The notes beneath the pieces were generated by a model. That model saw nothing but the letters and a program-made list of their open reading frames with translations, did not search any database and was not told the origin of the DNA. A stretch of DNA of 64,000 nucleotides from positions 12,537,001-12,601,000 of the forward strand of contig CM034550.1 in the NCBI GenBank assembly GCA_020055645.1, in the 5' to 3' direction. Of this stretch, positions 13,101-25,600 are shown piece by piece. The DNA comes from Tomocerus qinae. Its lineage: Eukaryota > Arthropoda > Collembola > Entomobryomorpha > Tomoceridae. Position numbers and translations under genes: made by a program. How positions within the stretch are numbered: the first letter of the stretch is position 1; every line of letters begins with the position of its first letter.

Positions 13101-16100
13101 TAAATACTTGCCCGCCCGTAATAATATTTAAGGATTGATATATTCAGTGTTCACTGTTTAAAGTATAATAAAGCACTTTGTTGCTTTAAATTATACTTCC
13201 GATACTCGGTTCTCTGTCACTCTGTCTACGAATAAGATTTCAACGTAAAATGAGTTTCCGATAATGTAAAACTCTTAGTTTGCATTATCTTACCATAATT
13301 GCACAGCTATTCACCATTGAGAGCATTGTTACATGAAATGTTACCCCTTGGGGTAGTTACTAGGGAGCATATAGAATTTGATTATGAATCTCTGCAATTT
13401 CATTGGCTAATCGAAAAACATTTCGACCAATCAGAATCGTTTTTGAGTGTGGTCAGAATTTGAAAAAGTATACGAAAACTCTGAGGCAACAGTAGATGCA
13501 AATAAACTACATATCCAGCATTTCAAATAAAAGTTTCTAGATTTAATTCCTCTGATTTCCAACAGTGAACGAAACCAAAGAGTGGATTGCTACCCAAGAA
13601 GGCAGTTCCAGCGGTTCTTCAAATATGAATACCAAACATGCAAATGACCCAAATCAAAGAGAAGACGAGTGGTTGGCATACACAGGCAGTGAGTCTTTGA
13701 ACGACATAGAAATAATATTGGAAAGCGACACTGAACACAGAACGCAAGGAAATAAAATATTGTAAATATCTAAACCTATCCATTTTTACGATCTTTTAAA
13801 AAAAATTCCTGATATTGAGATGAAAATGAGGCTATGGCAATACATGTAATTTACACCCCAAATAGTTGACCCCAAATGTTTGAAAATGTCAATTGAATCG
13901 GGAAAGTACATGGAAATATTGATTAATACTGTAGTAGCTGTAAAGTTATAGTTTATTGAGGATTATAATTTTGTGATATTTTCTCTAGGCCAAAAAATGA
14001 TTTAGAAGAGGAATGTTATACTTTAATGGAAGCTGTCCATCCATTATTCACAATCATGAAAGTTTCGGGACGGATGCCACTGACAACTTATATTGAGGAT
14101 AAATGCCTGAAATTTTCGTTTGTCAAAAGATCATTACGTTTTATAGTTTTTTGTGGTACAACTTTTTTAATCGGGCTAATGGCTGTCCTTCTATTATATG
14201 GGTTGGTTATGGTGTTTGGTTTTCAAGAACCGTTCCATTATTATGAGTAAGTAAATATTATACTATTTTGTGAAAAGAATAAATAGTAAACGTAATTACT
14301 TATTACTAAATTCATTTAAATCTGTAGAGAAATCCAGAAACTTGAAGTAGACAAGTATTGGATGACTGCAATGGTCACCCTTCTTCATATGGTCTACATT
14401 GTTGCTTGGAGTTTAGCAATTATTTTTGGCAAGGGTGTGTATCTAGCCGAATTTCTTACTCGATGGAATTTGGCTCTAATAACCACCAAGTATTCTACAG
14501 TATCAGAGAAAGTACGAAAATACATCTTGGTGGAACTTGGACTGAACTTGGTTTACTCGTTGGCAGTGATCATTTTATTTATCGGGGATTGGGTACCTGC
14601 TGTAAGAGGTACAGGTGGGTTGATTGCAATGTCCATTCTCGACCCTTTCATTTTCCGTCCTCGGCTGCACCGAAATTTCTTTTATTTTCAAATATTTGGT
14701 ATGCTTCTTCATGTGTACGTGGTTTTCTGTTCGAGGATTATCACAGTTCTTGTTCTCGTCTACTGCAAAATCCTTGAAAATTTTACTAAACGGTGGAATC
14801 TGCGATTAGCATACAGACTGCAAATATGTAACAATAACAATTTTTTATTGTAGACCGACCAATTTCCTGGTCTGGTCACAGAAAATGATGTGTTGTAAAA
14901 ATAGGTATAAGTTAGTTTTTGATATGCTTTACAGTTGGAAAGCAGGTGGGTGACGAGTTTTTCCATTACTACAAAGCCATTCCGTGTATGAAGCTATTTG
15001 CAGAAAATTTAATAGTGTCCAGTTTTCTTCGACACACTGGAAAAGTATTTTTTGATGCTCTGGTGCCTTACTTCATTTTTAAATCGATGGAATTAGTCAT
15101 TTGCTTGTATCACTGCGCTTCTTTCGTCGCGAACGGATTGATTAAATTTAATAAAACTTTCGTCGAAAATGTGAGTTCAGAAGCTGTCCCTGTTCATGTA
15201 AGTTTCCATTATGGTTTTCAGAACTTTTTTTTACCCTCATGATGGGCTTAAATTGACTTAATTATTTCAGTAGCAAGTGAATTAAATTTTAATGTTCTTT
15301 TAGTATACTGATTCTAATGAAATGGTCATCGGTTCTGCTTACTTCTATTTATTTTTGAGCGTTTTTGGCTGTATTGTGACAACTGAATTGATTCGTAATA
15401 GTGGATGGGCGGTAAGATGGTTTCTTATACAAAAATATTGTGAATAATCTTCAGAAAATGCCTTTACCTATATAATTTAATAAGAAAACAAAAATTTTAT
15501 CTCAGGTTGTTTGTGGCTACGGATTTGTGAGAAAATATGGTCTATCCTCTTGTAAATCTTCAACGGAAAGAAGATTTGTATGATCTGATTCATTGAATCT
15601 GTTTTCATTTTTTAGTTATACGTATAAGTAAATTGTCTTAATGTGGGGAAAACATTTTAAAGGGAGAGTTCCACTTCGTTTGGTGAAAGTAAGAGAAAGT
15701 GCATTTTTAAATGTTCATTCGTGACCTTGTAAATTTTTATTTTTCTTGTATTTTAAACGATGGGGTGTCTTTGAGCGAAATATTATTGGTAATGAATCCA
15801 AGTCTAAGGTCACTTTAGGGAATGTAATCAGTAAAATCTACATTAAAAGCTAAAATAATATCTTCAAAATAGGACATTTTTTCCTTAAAGCATATTTCGT
15901 AATGGTTTTAAAATTAAATACAAACAGCAAACGAAGTGAAAATGTTTTCCGACTACGATATCATAACAATAGTTCTCTTATATCTTAAATGTACGCAAAA
16001 TGTATTTTATTAATGGAAAATGTTTTTGTTTAAGATCCTGAGTTTACAGAACATGTTTGCCCCAAGAAACGATTTTTATATCTATCCAGGAATAGATGGA

Positions 16101-18934
16101 AGTTTTGTAGTTAAGGTAAGCATTTTTTACGTGAAAGAAATCTCATCAAAATCTAATGCAATTCCCCAAACGTAAAAAATTTATTGCTCCAAAAAAGGCA
16201 TGTGTGAGTTTGAATGAATTTGTCTGTTTGGTGCTTGGGCGTGGCCCAATTGAGAGAATCAGATATTACAAGGAGTAAAGTAGGGCTAGCACGTTGGGTT
16301 AAGAGATGGATATTCAAATAAATTTTATTTAAATTTTGCAGTTTTGGGCAGTTGTATTTACATACTGGATTTATCTGCTTCAGTTTCATCCTGATCGCTT
16401 GCAAAAGAATTTGGTTCATGTGTGCAATCCTCAAGGAGTTTGTGTTGAATTAAGGATTATCAGGTAAATGTCAAAACTTCAAAACACAAGCATAGATTTA
16501 TTTTATCATATTGGTGTTGGTAATAATAGTACAATATAAAATGGAACTGGTGCGTTTACTATTCTCAAATGCTTTTGTAATGTGAACTATGTTTATAAAT
16601 GTAAATAGTAAGTAGGAATTTATTATTGATGATATTGTTGAGTGGCATAGTGGAGTTTAATTTCCCTTTATTTTTTTGATTACATTCGTGATTGAGCAGT
16701 TGGTCCCCTCCAACTACAATTCAAATCCTTGAGGATATTAAGCTAACTCCCAATATAACAAAACTAACTACAACAACAACAACTACAAAACCAAATACAA
16801 CGATTACAACAACGACTACAACAATACCAACAACGACTATAACAATACCAACAACGACTACAACAATACCAACAACGACTACAACAATACCAACAACGAC
16901 TACAACAATACCAACAACGACTACAACAATACCAACAACGACTACAACAATACCAACGACTACAACAATACCAACAACGACTACAACAATACCAACAACA
17001 ATTGGGGTCCAACCACCTGTGGATATACCTTGCAATATTCGTAAGGACTTTAGAGAAATGACTTCATATAAGGACATAGAAGGGGGATTTGATGTAATAC
17101 CACTTGAAGCATACGAGGGATGTCGTCAGAATGGAACCGTTTTCCGTATACCTCTGCTATTTGACGATAGAATGCGACCAATTCCTCCTTTCCAAAACCC
17201 TAGTTACCAGAATGTTGATTGCTCAAGAAGTGGTAGGATTTATTATGGTCCTTACTCTTACATAAGACCAGGATTATATACCAAAATCAGAAGTTGTGAT
17301 GGAGAAGAGGTACCCATTCCTGAAATGATGATACGAGATGATTGTGGAAATTTACCACGTGAGTAAAGTTTCTAAATTACTACTAACTTCCACGGTTTAT
17401 TAATTTTAGAATTTAGAAACTCCAAATTTACTTTACTTACCATAGTTCGATTCACTATCGTTATTTTTGCGTATGCAAAACCAAAGGGAGGTAGTCGGTA
17501 GTCCCCACTCCCCACCGATACAATCATGAAATAGAAAATTAAAAATGTCCTTTTCTTGAAGAAACTATATTCTTAAAAGTATTTAGTACAACAACCCAAA
17601 TTGTTATTGCTTCTTTTACTTTTTACAGTAAAGACACTTAAATATTCGGAGCGATTTGACCTTCAACCTCCAACTCTGCATTACCAAATCGTGACGACTA
17701 GCGATAACGAACAATACATTGCCTGCTGCTACGAATATCATGGCCTTACTACTGATTGGGATTTAGGTGGTGTAATAGTAAATAAGCAAACTCTGCAATG
17801 TAATATTCCAAAGGTGGAAGATATAAAAAAGAGATGCAATATACATAGAGCCAACAGCATAGTGCATCAAAGGAAAAACCTACCCTATGCAACGTATTTA
17901 TTCAACAATAAATACAAAATTGTTGGTCGACCAAGAAAGATATTGGATGATTGTATCTGCAATCACTATCCCGTAACAAATGTTAAGGCTACAGCAGCTT
18001 GTGATGAATTAGCCACAACATTTCTTCCAAGAAATAATGGCGGAACAGTAGGTGTAAAAGCTGATTTTGCTGTATGTACAAACAAGGACCGCAAAAGATT
18101 TTACTACCCCTTGTTTTATAATGACTATGGGATGTATGTCCTACCATTTAAAGATGATCCTCCACACATTACTTGCGAACCACTAACTGATCGTGGTACA
18201 AGTTCAGCAGGTTTAGTTGACACATCAGTGGTGTATTTAGAAGGTGTCATTTCTTACGGCAACGCATCTCATGACAATCTTTACAGTTACCGCGGAGTGA
18301 AAATATCAGATAGTGGAAAAGGTATAATATTAAGTCCACATTTTATTATTATCAATAATGACTTCTAACGCATTAAGACATAATTGTAACATACATTTCA
18401 AACCTCGAAATTAATCCATGAAAATTATGACTCGCAGACCCAATTGAGACTGACTATTGTGGCAACCTTAAAGTGAAATTGGAATATTCTCGTTTTGGAG
18501 TGACAACCCCACTCAAATTAGTTGAGTTAAGTACCACTGTAACTGGATACCCAAATAAGTTAATGTGCTGCTTTGATTACAAGCCTTTAGCTAATGAAAG
18601 GGGAGAAACTGGAAGACCGTATGAAGTGAATGCTGAAATTGCCAACAAATATTGCAATATACCAACTAAGGACAAGTTTGCAACCCAATGTGCTAAAAGA
18701 TTACAGAGAACATACAGGAATGTGGAGCTAGCTTTATACTCCAAATTTCCTAACTTCCCAGATTCCGGTCCTATTACTGATAATGAGTGGATAGACTGTA
18801 TATGTACTACAAAGAAAATGTTTGACCGAATGCTCGGGGTGAACAAGAACTTTATGATTGATCGTTGTACGCGTCTTATGAAAACGGCAGGTCCAACGTA
18901 TTCATCTTCTGTATGGGATCCTCCTACTGATTAA
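10148..18934 (+). CDS. gene A: large 7-TM protein with disordered tail, Thr stalk and Cys-rich ectodomain
   Basis: Seventeen exons, all in consistent phase: 10148-11111, 11231-11374, 11488-11649, 11757-11873, 11950-12093, 12189-12278, 13566-13761, 13989-14246, 14328-14827, 14935-15197, 15304-15411, 15506-15577, 16035-16115, 16342-16463, 16700-17358, 17629-18321, 18438-18934. They total 5070 nt (about 1689 aa). The ATG used is MENFDKDQ; a TTG six bases upstream is not needed. Exons 1-7 encode a basic, Ser/Asn/Lys-rich, probably cytosolic tail with a conserved SKKVSFPAVRTLYS block. Exons 8-14 hold seven hydrophobic segments. Exon 15 gives a Thr/Pro repeat stalk and a Cys module. Exons 16 and 17 each carry a CC(Y/F)-x-Y...CNIP...CIC module. 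Exon 3 is shorter than in B and C, and exon 6 is cut short by a foldback insertion. Function unknown; topology with N inside and C outside is inferred. Confidence 0.75.
12309..13492. mobile_element. foldback DNA element with long inverted arms, TA duplication
   Basis: Arms of about 445 bp (12309-12752 and 13045-13492) are near-perfect inverted copies. They begin CTGTTGACTCACAG and, on the other side, CTGTTGCCTCAGAG, then TTTCGTATACTTTTTC. TA flanks both ends (12307-12308, 13493-13494). About 290 bp of single-copy DNA lies between the arms and no transposase frame is present. It lies within what is still exon 6 in genes B and C. Confidence 0.8.
16764..17001 (+). repeat. Thr-rich coding minisatellite in exon 15 of gene A
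   Basis: Tandem 21-bp units of the form ACCAACAACGACTACAACAAT encode TTTTTIP-type heptads, a mucin-like stalk of about 75 residues between membrane segment 7 and the first Cys module. The reverse frames are open only as a side effect. Confidence 0.85.
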
Positions 18935-19590
18935 CATTAAGATGTCGATTTCAGCGAGTTTAAGGCGGCGGGAGCGGATGTCTTCACCTGTTATCAAAGG
19001 GAGAGGGAACACCCGCCTATGCATAGGTCCCGTTCTTAAGTTTAATGTTATTATTGTCATCTACGGCAATTAAAAAAAATTACCAAAGTATAAACTAAGT
19101 CGATTTCTAGTATAGGTATACCCTTACTTATAGGCTCCAAGTACACTGTGATAATATTATTATGGTTTTAAATATACATTATTTGGCTAATTTAATCAGC
19201 TTAATAAAACTAGCTTGTGAAAATGTCGCTAACTCGTTACTAATACTATACGTAAAATCTATTCATTGACATCAACTTGCTCTACTTGCGAAGCGAAGTA
19301 CTGTATACTTTGTATTATTTACCTTAAGCACTAATAGAAAGACTATATGCTCCTATTATGGCAGTCATCTTTATTTAAGTATTTTGGACGTCTTGAGGAG
19401 CCCTCAGCATTAGCAAACGAGGTTCATAATACGGATCTAGGTCAAATCTAATCCAATCTATGAAATGAACTAAATAGATCGATTTACATTACATGTACGG
19501 TATTTACTATGTAATTCAATTTTTTTAATCATTTGGTTGCAAAAATCTCGTTTTATCATTATTTTGTTAGGATATGGTATCCCTCTCATT
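18935..19590. other. 3' flank of gene A
   Basis: AT-rich. Contains the block TTTAATCAGCTTAATAAAACTAGCT with AATAAA at 19203-19208, which also follows gene B and the pseudogene. No other gene seen. Confidence 0.5.
19203..19208 (+). terminator. polyadenylation signal of gene A
   Basis: AATAAA about 270 bp after the stop, inside a block conserved downstream of gene B (31181-31186) and of the pseudogene (61452-61457). Confidence 0.6.
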
Positions 19591-19740
19591 CAGGCACGTA
19601 TCGTTTGTTCAAGGGGGGGGGGAAGGAAAAATTATGAAAAAATTTTGCAATTTTAGGCCATTTTCGAGAAAAAAATTCTCTTTTTTTCAGATTTAGGGGA
19701 GGCGCTCCCCCCCCACCGCCCCCTACTAAATACGTGTTTG
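19591..19740. mobile_element. 150-bp hAT-like MITE with 8-bp duplication
   Basis: Ends CAGGCACGTAT and, inverted, CAAACACGTAT. Flanked on both sides by CTCTCATT (19583-19590 and 19741-19748). CA-starting short inverted repeats with an 8-bp duplication are the hAT pattern. It contains a G-run and an opposing C-run near its ends. No coding capacity. Confidence 0.75.
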
Positions 19741-19748
19741 CTCTCATT

Positions 19749-20414
19749 AATATGCACTTAGAGGAAAGTATTTGAAATCACAGTCGAGAGCTTTTCCAGA
19801 AATTCCATTTTGTGCACCTATTTTATCCACTTTAAAATGTAAATATATCCCTACACGTTTATAAATACTTTGCGTAATTGTTATTATAATTTCTGGTAGT
19901 GTCGTTTCGGTTTCATCAGTGAAGGAGATAGTAAAATATTGGAATTTTTTTGATTCCAACTCGGCAAAACTCCATTGGGAAATGGCTAACCCTGACTGCA
20001 AAACATTTTACATGAAATTCGGTTATATTAATTCATTACATTGAGTAGCTGTTTTACAGGAATGCCCAATCTGTCCGTCCGTAAGCCAACTCAAGATAAG
20101 AACAGTTTGAGATAATCAGTTTAAGCTTCCTGTACGTAATCTAAGAGTAAAAATTTGTATTGAGAGTGAAAATGGACAAAAACGGACACTTTATCCCTGA
20201 CTGTGAGCGTGGTACAAAAACCGAAAGTACCTTTAACTCATTACAACATAGAACACCATGAGATAGTTCGTTCCAAAGGGAAACCTTTGGAACAAAAAAA
20301 AAAAAAAAAAAAAACTCCAAATCTCTTGCGACCTGGTTGCTGCGGAAATCGGCCATTGCCCCGCCCCCAAAGTAGGAGGAGCTTACGGCAAGGCAGCTAT
20401 AACAACACAATATA
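19749..20414. other. spacer between genes A and B, left part
   Basis: 19749-20010 is a relative of the DNA at 58660-58676 plus 59816-60005, so it belongs to the duplicated 3' flank. There is a short hairpin (GTTCCAAAGGGAAACCTTTGGAAC) followed by a run of about 20 A. No gene. Confidence 0.45.
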
Positions 20415-21475
20415 CTGATCCTGTCACTCCATGGGGACTATTTTCAAATCGAGGGGGACATGAAAATCGCTTCTCATTGGTGGATGAAATTTTTTATTGA
20501 CCAATCAGAACGCAGCATTTCATTTCAAAATTTTATATGATTTTCAAAAAGCATTCCCAGGGGAAATATTTATTGCAACATTTGACAGCTTTAATACAAT
20601 AAGGGGGTTAGATATTTTCATAGAATAAATACCTTAGTAACCATAATAAGTTATGTGTATTAAAGTAAAGCTGTCTTGACTTCTGAGATATTATACACTT
20701 TAGCATGTAATTTTATAATCACCATCCTAAGCTATATACTTACCACATTGCGTACTTAACTCTACGGATGTAACAAGACTAGTAGACTAAGCTAGAAGAC
20801 ATACCAGAGTATTTTTAGGGAGACTCAAGGAGCATGGACGTTGCCATATAGTATAGTAGGCATTTATCAGGAGAGCCGAGTAGGGAATTTTACCATAAGC
20901 GAATTTTAAGATTTATAAGGGACGTTTTTTGGAAAACGTCCCCTACCCGTCTTTATCAAGCTGCTATAAACATTGATGTCTCACTTGCTATCCTCTAATA
21001 ATTTAATACGTTTCCAACAGCATAGCAACCAGATATTCACACAGAATTAGGAATAAAATGTACCTTATAGATCTTCAAAATCCATTACGGGCAATTCTCT
21101 ACTTGGCTCTCCTTATTGACCGTCCAAGCTCCTTGGGGAGACTAATCATTATGCAGTGACTTGCAGTATTGATGATTTATAGTAACAAAATCTACCCTAA
21201 ACCCTATGTAGTGTGTCTACTGTCTATTTTGAGTGTCAACGTAATAATAGTTGAGTCAACAGTTACTCCTTACAGCAAGTAATTAAGATAAATCTCAGAA
21301 GTCAATAAATTTTACAATAAATATTTCCCCTGGGAATGCTTTTTGAAAATCATATAAAATTTTGAAATGAAATGCTGCGTTCTGATTGGTCAATAAAAAA
21401 TTTCATCCACCAATGAGAAGCGATTTTCATGTCCCCCTCGATTTGAAAATAGTCCCCATGGAGTGACAGGATCAG
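20415..21475. mobile_element. foldback element, family CTGATCCTGTCACTCC, complete copy
   Basis: Inverted arms of roughly 190 bp begin CTGATCCTGTCACTCCATGG and mirror each other at 20415 and 21475, flanked by TA on both sides (20413-20414, 21476-21477). The interior carries further partial inverted similarity (GCATGTAATTTTATAATCAC region) but no open frame. A second copy of the family at 33453-39170 is split by an LTR element. Confidence 0.8.
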
Positions 21476-21477
21476 TA

Positions 21478-22284
21478 AGGTACTCTCTTGCCGTAATATT
21501 TCAGATAAAAATTAACTTTTTTCATTCTTGGGAATAAAATCGCCATTTTATTCCCAATACTCGTACTTCAGTAAGGTGCCCCGGATAGGGGACCATAGTT
21601 ACGGTAGTATAACGGTAACGCACTGCGATTATCGAGAAAAAAAGTGAAGTTTTATTTGAAATATTATGGCAAAAGGCTACCTGGTTAGGTTATAAGTGCC
21701 TTGAGCTTACGGGTTCTCATAGACTAAAACATGTCTTTGTACAATAAGACTGCTATTGCTATTGAGATATAGCTGCAACTGCCAATTTACCAAACTTCTT
21801 CCTTATTGGTTTAGAATTAGCGTTACCCTTGGCTACTGGTTGTTACCCTTGGCTATTGGTAGTGAGTAATAACACGTGGGTATAATATAAACTGCACCAT
21901 GGGGATAATACGTTTATAGCATTCTTAGAGTAAGCGAAGCGACAACCCATCAAAAATTACATCTTCTTTGACGGGTTCTCAGCCAATAGAATGCCACGCC
22001 CCTGAAGCGGAGCTAAAGTGTGGAAATTAGCCAGTGGGCGAGGCCCGTTACACTGGAAATTAAAATTTTTTCGATACCTCTAATGTGGGCTAACGTGGGC
22101 AAAGTGATTGTGGTTGGAGTTGGACTCAAGGAGCTTATTGGACTGTTCATTAGGGGATTAGGGAAAGTCTCAAATATTAGTTCCCATGGAGGTATGCAAA
22201 TAGTTGTGAGCCAAGCTGTGAGCATTGTTTTGGACATTGTTGCTTGACAAGGGTCAGTATCAAGTCAAATGCTGTGTCCACGCA
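21478..22284. other. spacer before gene B
   Basis: About 800 bp. Short open frames on both strands near 22013-22247 overlap each other and have no family resemblance or splice context. I see no supported gene. Confidence 0.4.
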
Positions 22285-22470
22285 TTTTGCAAAAGAAACT
22301 GTTCTTCCCGCAGGTGATAACTTTTCTGGATTCCTCCTCCGACTCTCCGATTAAAAACTTTGAAAGCCGTTTCCTTTACCATTGTGGCGTTTGATGGTTT
22401 GGTTTTGAATGATCTTCGCTATGATGTAAGGGGTGCGGGGTGAAGAGTCTGCCTGAGAAAAGTGACCGCA
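22285..22470 (+). promoter_or_regulatory. conserved 5' block of gene B
   Basis: Carries TTTTGCAAAAGAAACT, then AAACTTTGAAAGC, GTTTGATGGTTTGGTTTTGAA and CCTGAGAAAAGTGAC (22452-22466). The last motif is 162 bp before the ATG. It aligns with the blocks before C and D through its whole length. Confidence 0.55.
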
Positions 22471-22627
22471 ATAAAAGTAGGCTGATATAATGACTTAATT
22501 ATATCTTTTATGAAGTAATAACAGAATTCAGAAGATCTTACTTGTGAAAAAACCGTTTACGGTAGTCGAAAGAACTGGATATTGAATATAGTGTAGATTA
22601 TCATTCATCAGTATAATCTCGTTGAAG

Positions 22628-25600
22628 ATGGAAAATTTTGACAAAGATCAATTACAAGAAGCAATAAAAAACGAAGATGTTGTAGTTCAAGGACGACGAA
22701 ATAGGAGTTCTCGCTCCATGACACAAAATGAAAGGGTTCAGGAAACCAGTCAAGCCAATGGAATCGAAAGTGGAATTCCTCGTATGGTAACAACCACGAT
22801 ACGCCACGGCATTCGAGTGATTGGAACAAAAAGGAATCCTAATAAGCCCAATAAAAGTGTGAAAGCTATTTCGACAATCGACAGAATTTATGAAACAAAT
22901 GTTTACAAAAAATACAAGGAAGATCTACAAAAATATTCGCATGAAAAACAACAATCAAAAACTAACATAAAGACTGAAAACAATGCATTTCTCGATCTTA
23001 GTAAAAAATTAATTGGAAACAACAGTAAAAAACCAACTGTTTTCCAGCATCACTTGAAACTCCGTACAGACTACACACAAGGTTCAAAATATCCAACAAT
23101 TTCAAAAGATAAAACGAAGAATTCAAGTAAAAATGTTAATAACTCTTCGGGAAAAAGTTCGGAAAGTTGGTCCGAGTATGTTCAATCTGAAAGTGAGAGA
23201 AATATTAGAGAACCCAAGAGGCAAGGATCGCAATATAAGAAAATCAGCAATATAAATACCAAACCGCAGAGCGCAAAAGTGAAATTAAGAAAAAGTGACA
23301 GAAATAACGCAGCTTCTAAAAAATACCATTTTCCCAGTAAAAAGGTTTCTTTTCCAGCAGTAAGAACATTGTATTCTACAAAAATACAAAGGCATAATGT
23401 GTCAATGCGTCCACCAAATGTCCATAAATCACGTTCTGAAACGGTAAAAGTTGTCGAAAATCGAAAGAATCCATCCAACAATAATAACAACATCAACAAC
23501 AATATTTCAGTCAAATCTTCCAAGTGCAAAAGCTTTATTGATATCGCCAATGGATGGAGAGAGCAAATCTACGAAGTTCAATTTGCAGAACTGCCTCAGA
23601 AAATTGGTATTATTTAGCAAACCATATATACATATAATATTTAAGGGATTATTTTCGGTATCATCCTAGAATAATTTACATTCAATTGATAACAATAACT
23701 ACCTTACTAAAAATTATTTCCAATTCTCTCTAATTCCAATTAAATCTAATTATTATTTCCAAACGTAAAGATGGCAAAAAACGACACAGTTCATCAGAAT
23801 CTGAAGATGTAAGATCAACTTTGAACTCACAGATGGAACAGTCTCAGTTTCATAATATTGATGATTCCGAAAGTGAATCCACGTTCGATGTAAAAGTTAT
23901 GAAAAGAAAAATCTCTTTAAAAACTAGGAAAACTCACGATGGAACAACTACTTTTGCGATAGGTATTCAATTTAATTTTTACTTATTTTAAGAAATCGGA
24001 ACTGTTTCTTTCAAAGAAGTCAGGTAATTAATTATGATTTCTACGAAAAAGGGGACAAAATCGAAGGAAGACAAAACTCAGAACCGAAAGAAAGTGCAAA
24101 CTCCAAAATGGAGTCAACTCATGGTGCCGAAGTTGCTGCATCGCAAGAAATTGAAAGTGAATCCTCCTTTGTTCCTAGTTTTTGGAGAAGACCTTTTGTA
24201 AAAACTGGCTCTGCTGTGGCTACTGATACTGCCTTACAAATTGATACATCTGGTCTGTCGAAGAAACTTCTACATCCGACAAAGGGTGTGTGATGAATTT
24301 TGTTTTATAGTGTTTGTGATATTTTGACTGAATGCTTGCAAGCAATAATTACAGACAAATAGTTTTCAAAGTTTTAATTTTGAATTACATGTGCAGAAAA
24401 TAAACCCGAAAGAAGGCGGACACCGCACAATGATAAAAATTTAATTTCCTATTCGGGGACAGATAAATCGACTGTAGTCGAAGACTCTAAAGTATCTGTA
24501 GCTGTAAAAGAAGATCCTAAGCAGCAACACACAGGTGAATTATTGTTTTTGTAACACTAACCATATACCTCTGTAACATTGAAAATAAAATTTTAGTTCA
24601 CGCAGTAGTAAAAGAACACACAAGTAGAAGTAATCAGATCAAACCAGAAGAAAGTTCATACGCATCGACAGAAAAACCTAGCGAAGTAGTTAGTACTATT
24701 ACAGAATCTGAAATTGATAGTGTTGACATTAAACCAAAGCCAATTGGAAAACACACTCGTCTTTCTTCGAATGAACATGATGAAACAAACAGTAAACATG
24801 CAGAGGGTATGTAGTATGTAATAGTAATTAATTATTCATTAAGATTATAGTATCGTATAATATAGTATATAATTTTATAAATTAAAAACATTATAATTGG
24901 TTGTACATGAAATCACAAGGTGGAAGAAGGAAAACAGGGAACGAGAGTGAAAAAAATTTGATTAAGCAGTCTCTATTTATTGATGTTTCTGAAACACCAT
25001 TACTTAGTGAAGCAAGTGTAGATGGTAGTTCAATAGCATATTTTGATGGTAATATTATGGCTCCGATTCAACTACATCCACCAATCAATGGTAATTGTCA
25101 CATTTTAAAAATGTATAATTACTAAGGCATCTTCGCAATTTAATCTAAGCCAAACCCAAATGAAAGTTTGATTTTTCTTATGATTCTCATATTCCCAACA
25201 GCGAACAAAACTAAAGAAACGAAGACCCCCCAAGAAGAAAGTTCCAACTCTTCTTCAGATCTCGATTTGTATAACGAACTGATTAATGAAGGAAATCAAA
25301 GGGAAGACGAGTGGTTGGGATACACCGGAAGCGAGTCCTTCGAAGACGTAGAAGTAATAATAGAAACTGACCCTGATAATAAATCCCAAGGAAATAAAAT
25401 ATTGTAAACACCTACCCATTTTTATGATTTTGATATTCTTTGCTTTGCATTCTGCAGATTTTATTTTTTAACCCTTTTTCGCAACTTTTTCGCGAAAATA
25501 AGACTATGTAAATATTTAAATAAAATAGGATGTAATTTGTACCCCAAATATTTAACTCCAAATAGTTAACCTCAAATACTTGATTTATCAGATATAAACT

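Noticed and set aside
16721..17077. Val/Ile-rich and Cys/Trp-rich minus-strand frames opposite the stalk of gene A (and 54761-55021 in gene C)
   Set aside because: Antisense reading of the Thr-repeat exon; hydrophobic runs come from the repeat alone.
20141..20418. Overlapping frames on both strands around a poly-A run
   Set aside because: Low-complexity sequence, no splice signals and no similarity between paralogous flanks.
22013..22247. Two antiparallel frames of about 75 codons
   Set aside because: They overlap almost fully and neither resembles a known family; not conserved upstream of A, C or D.
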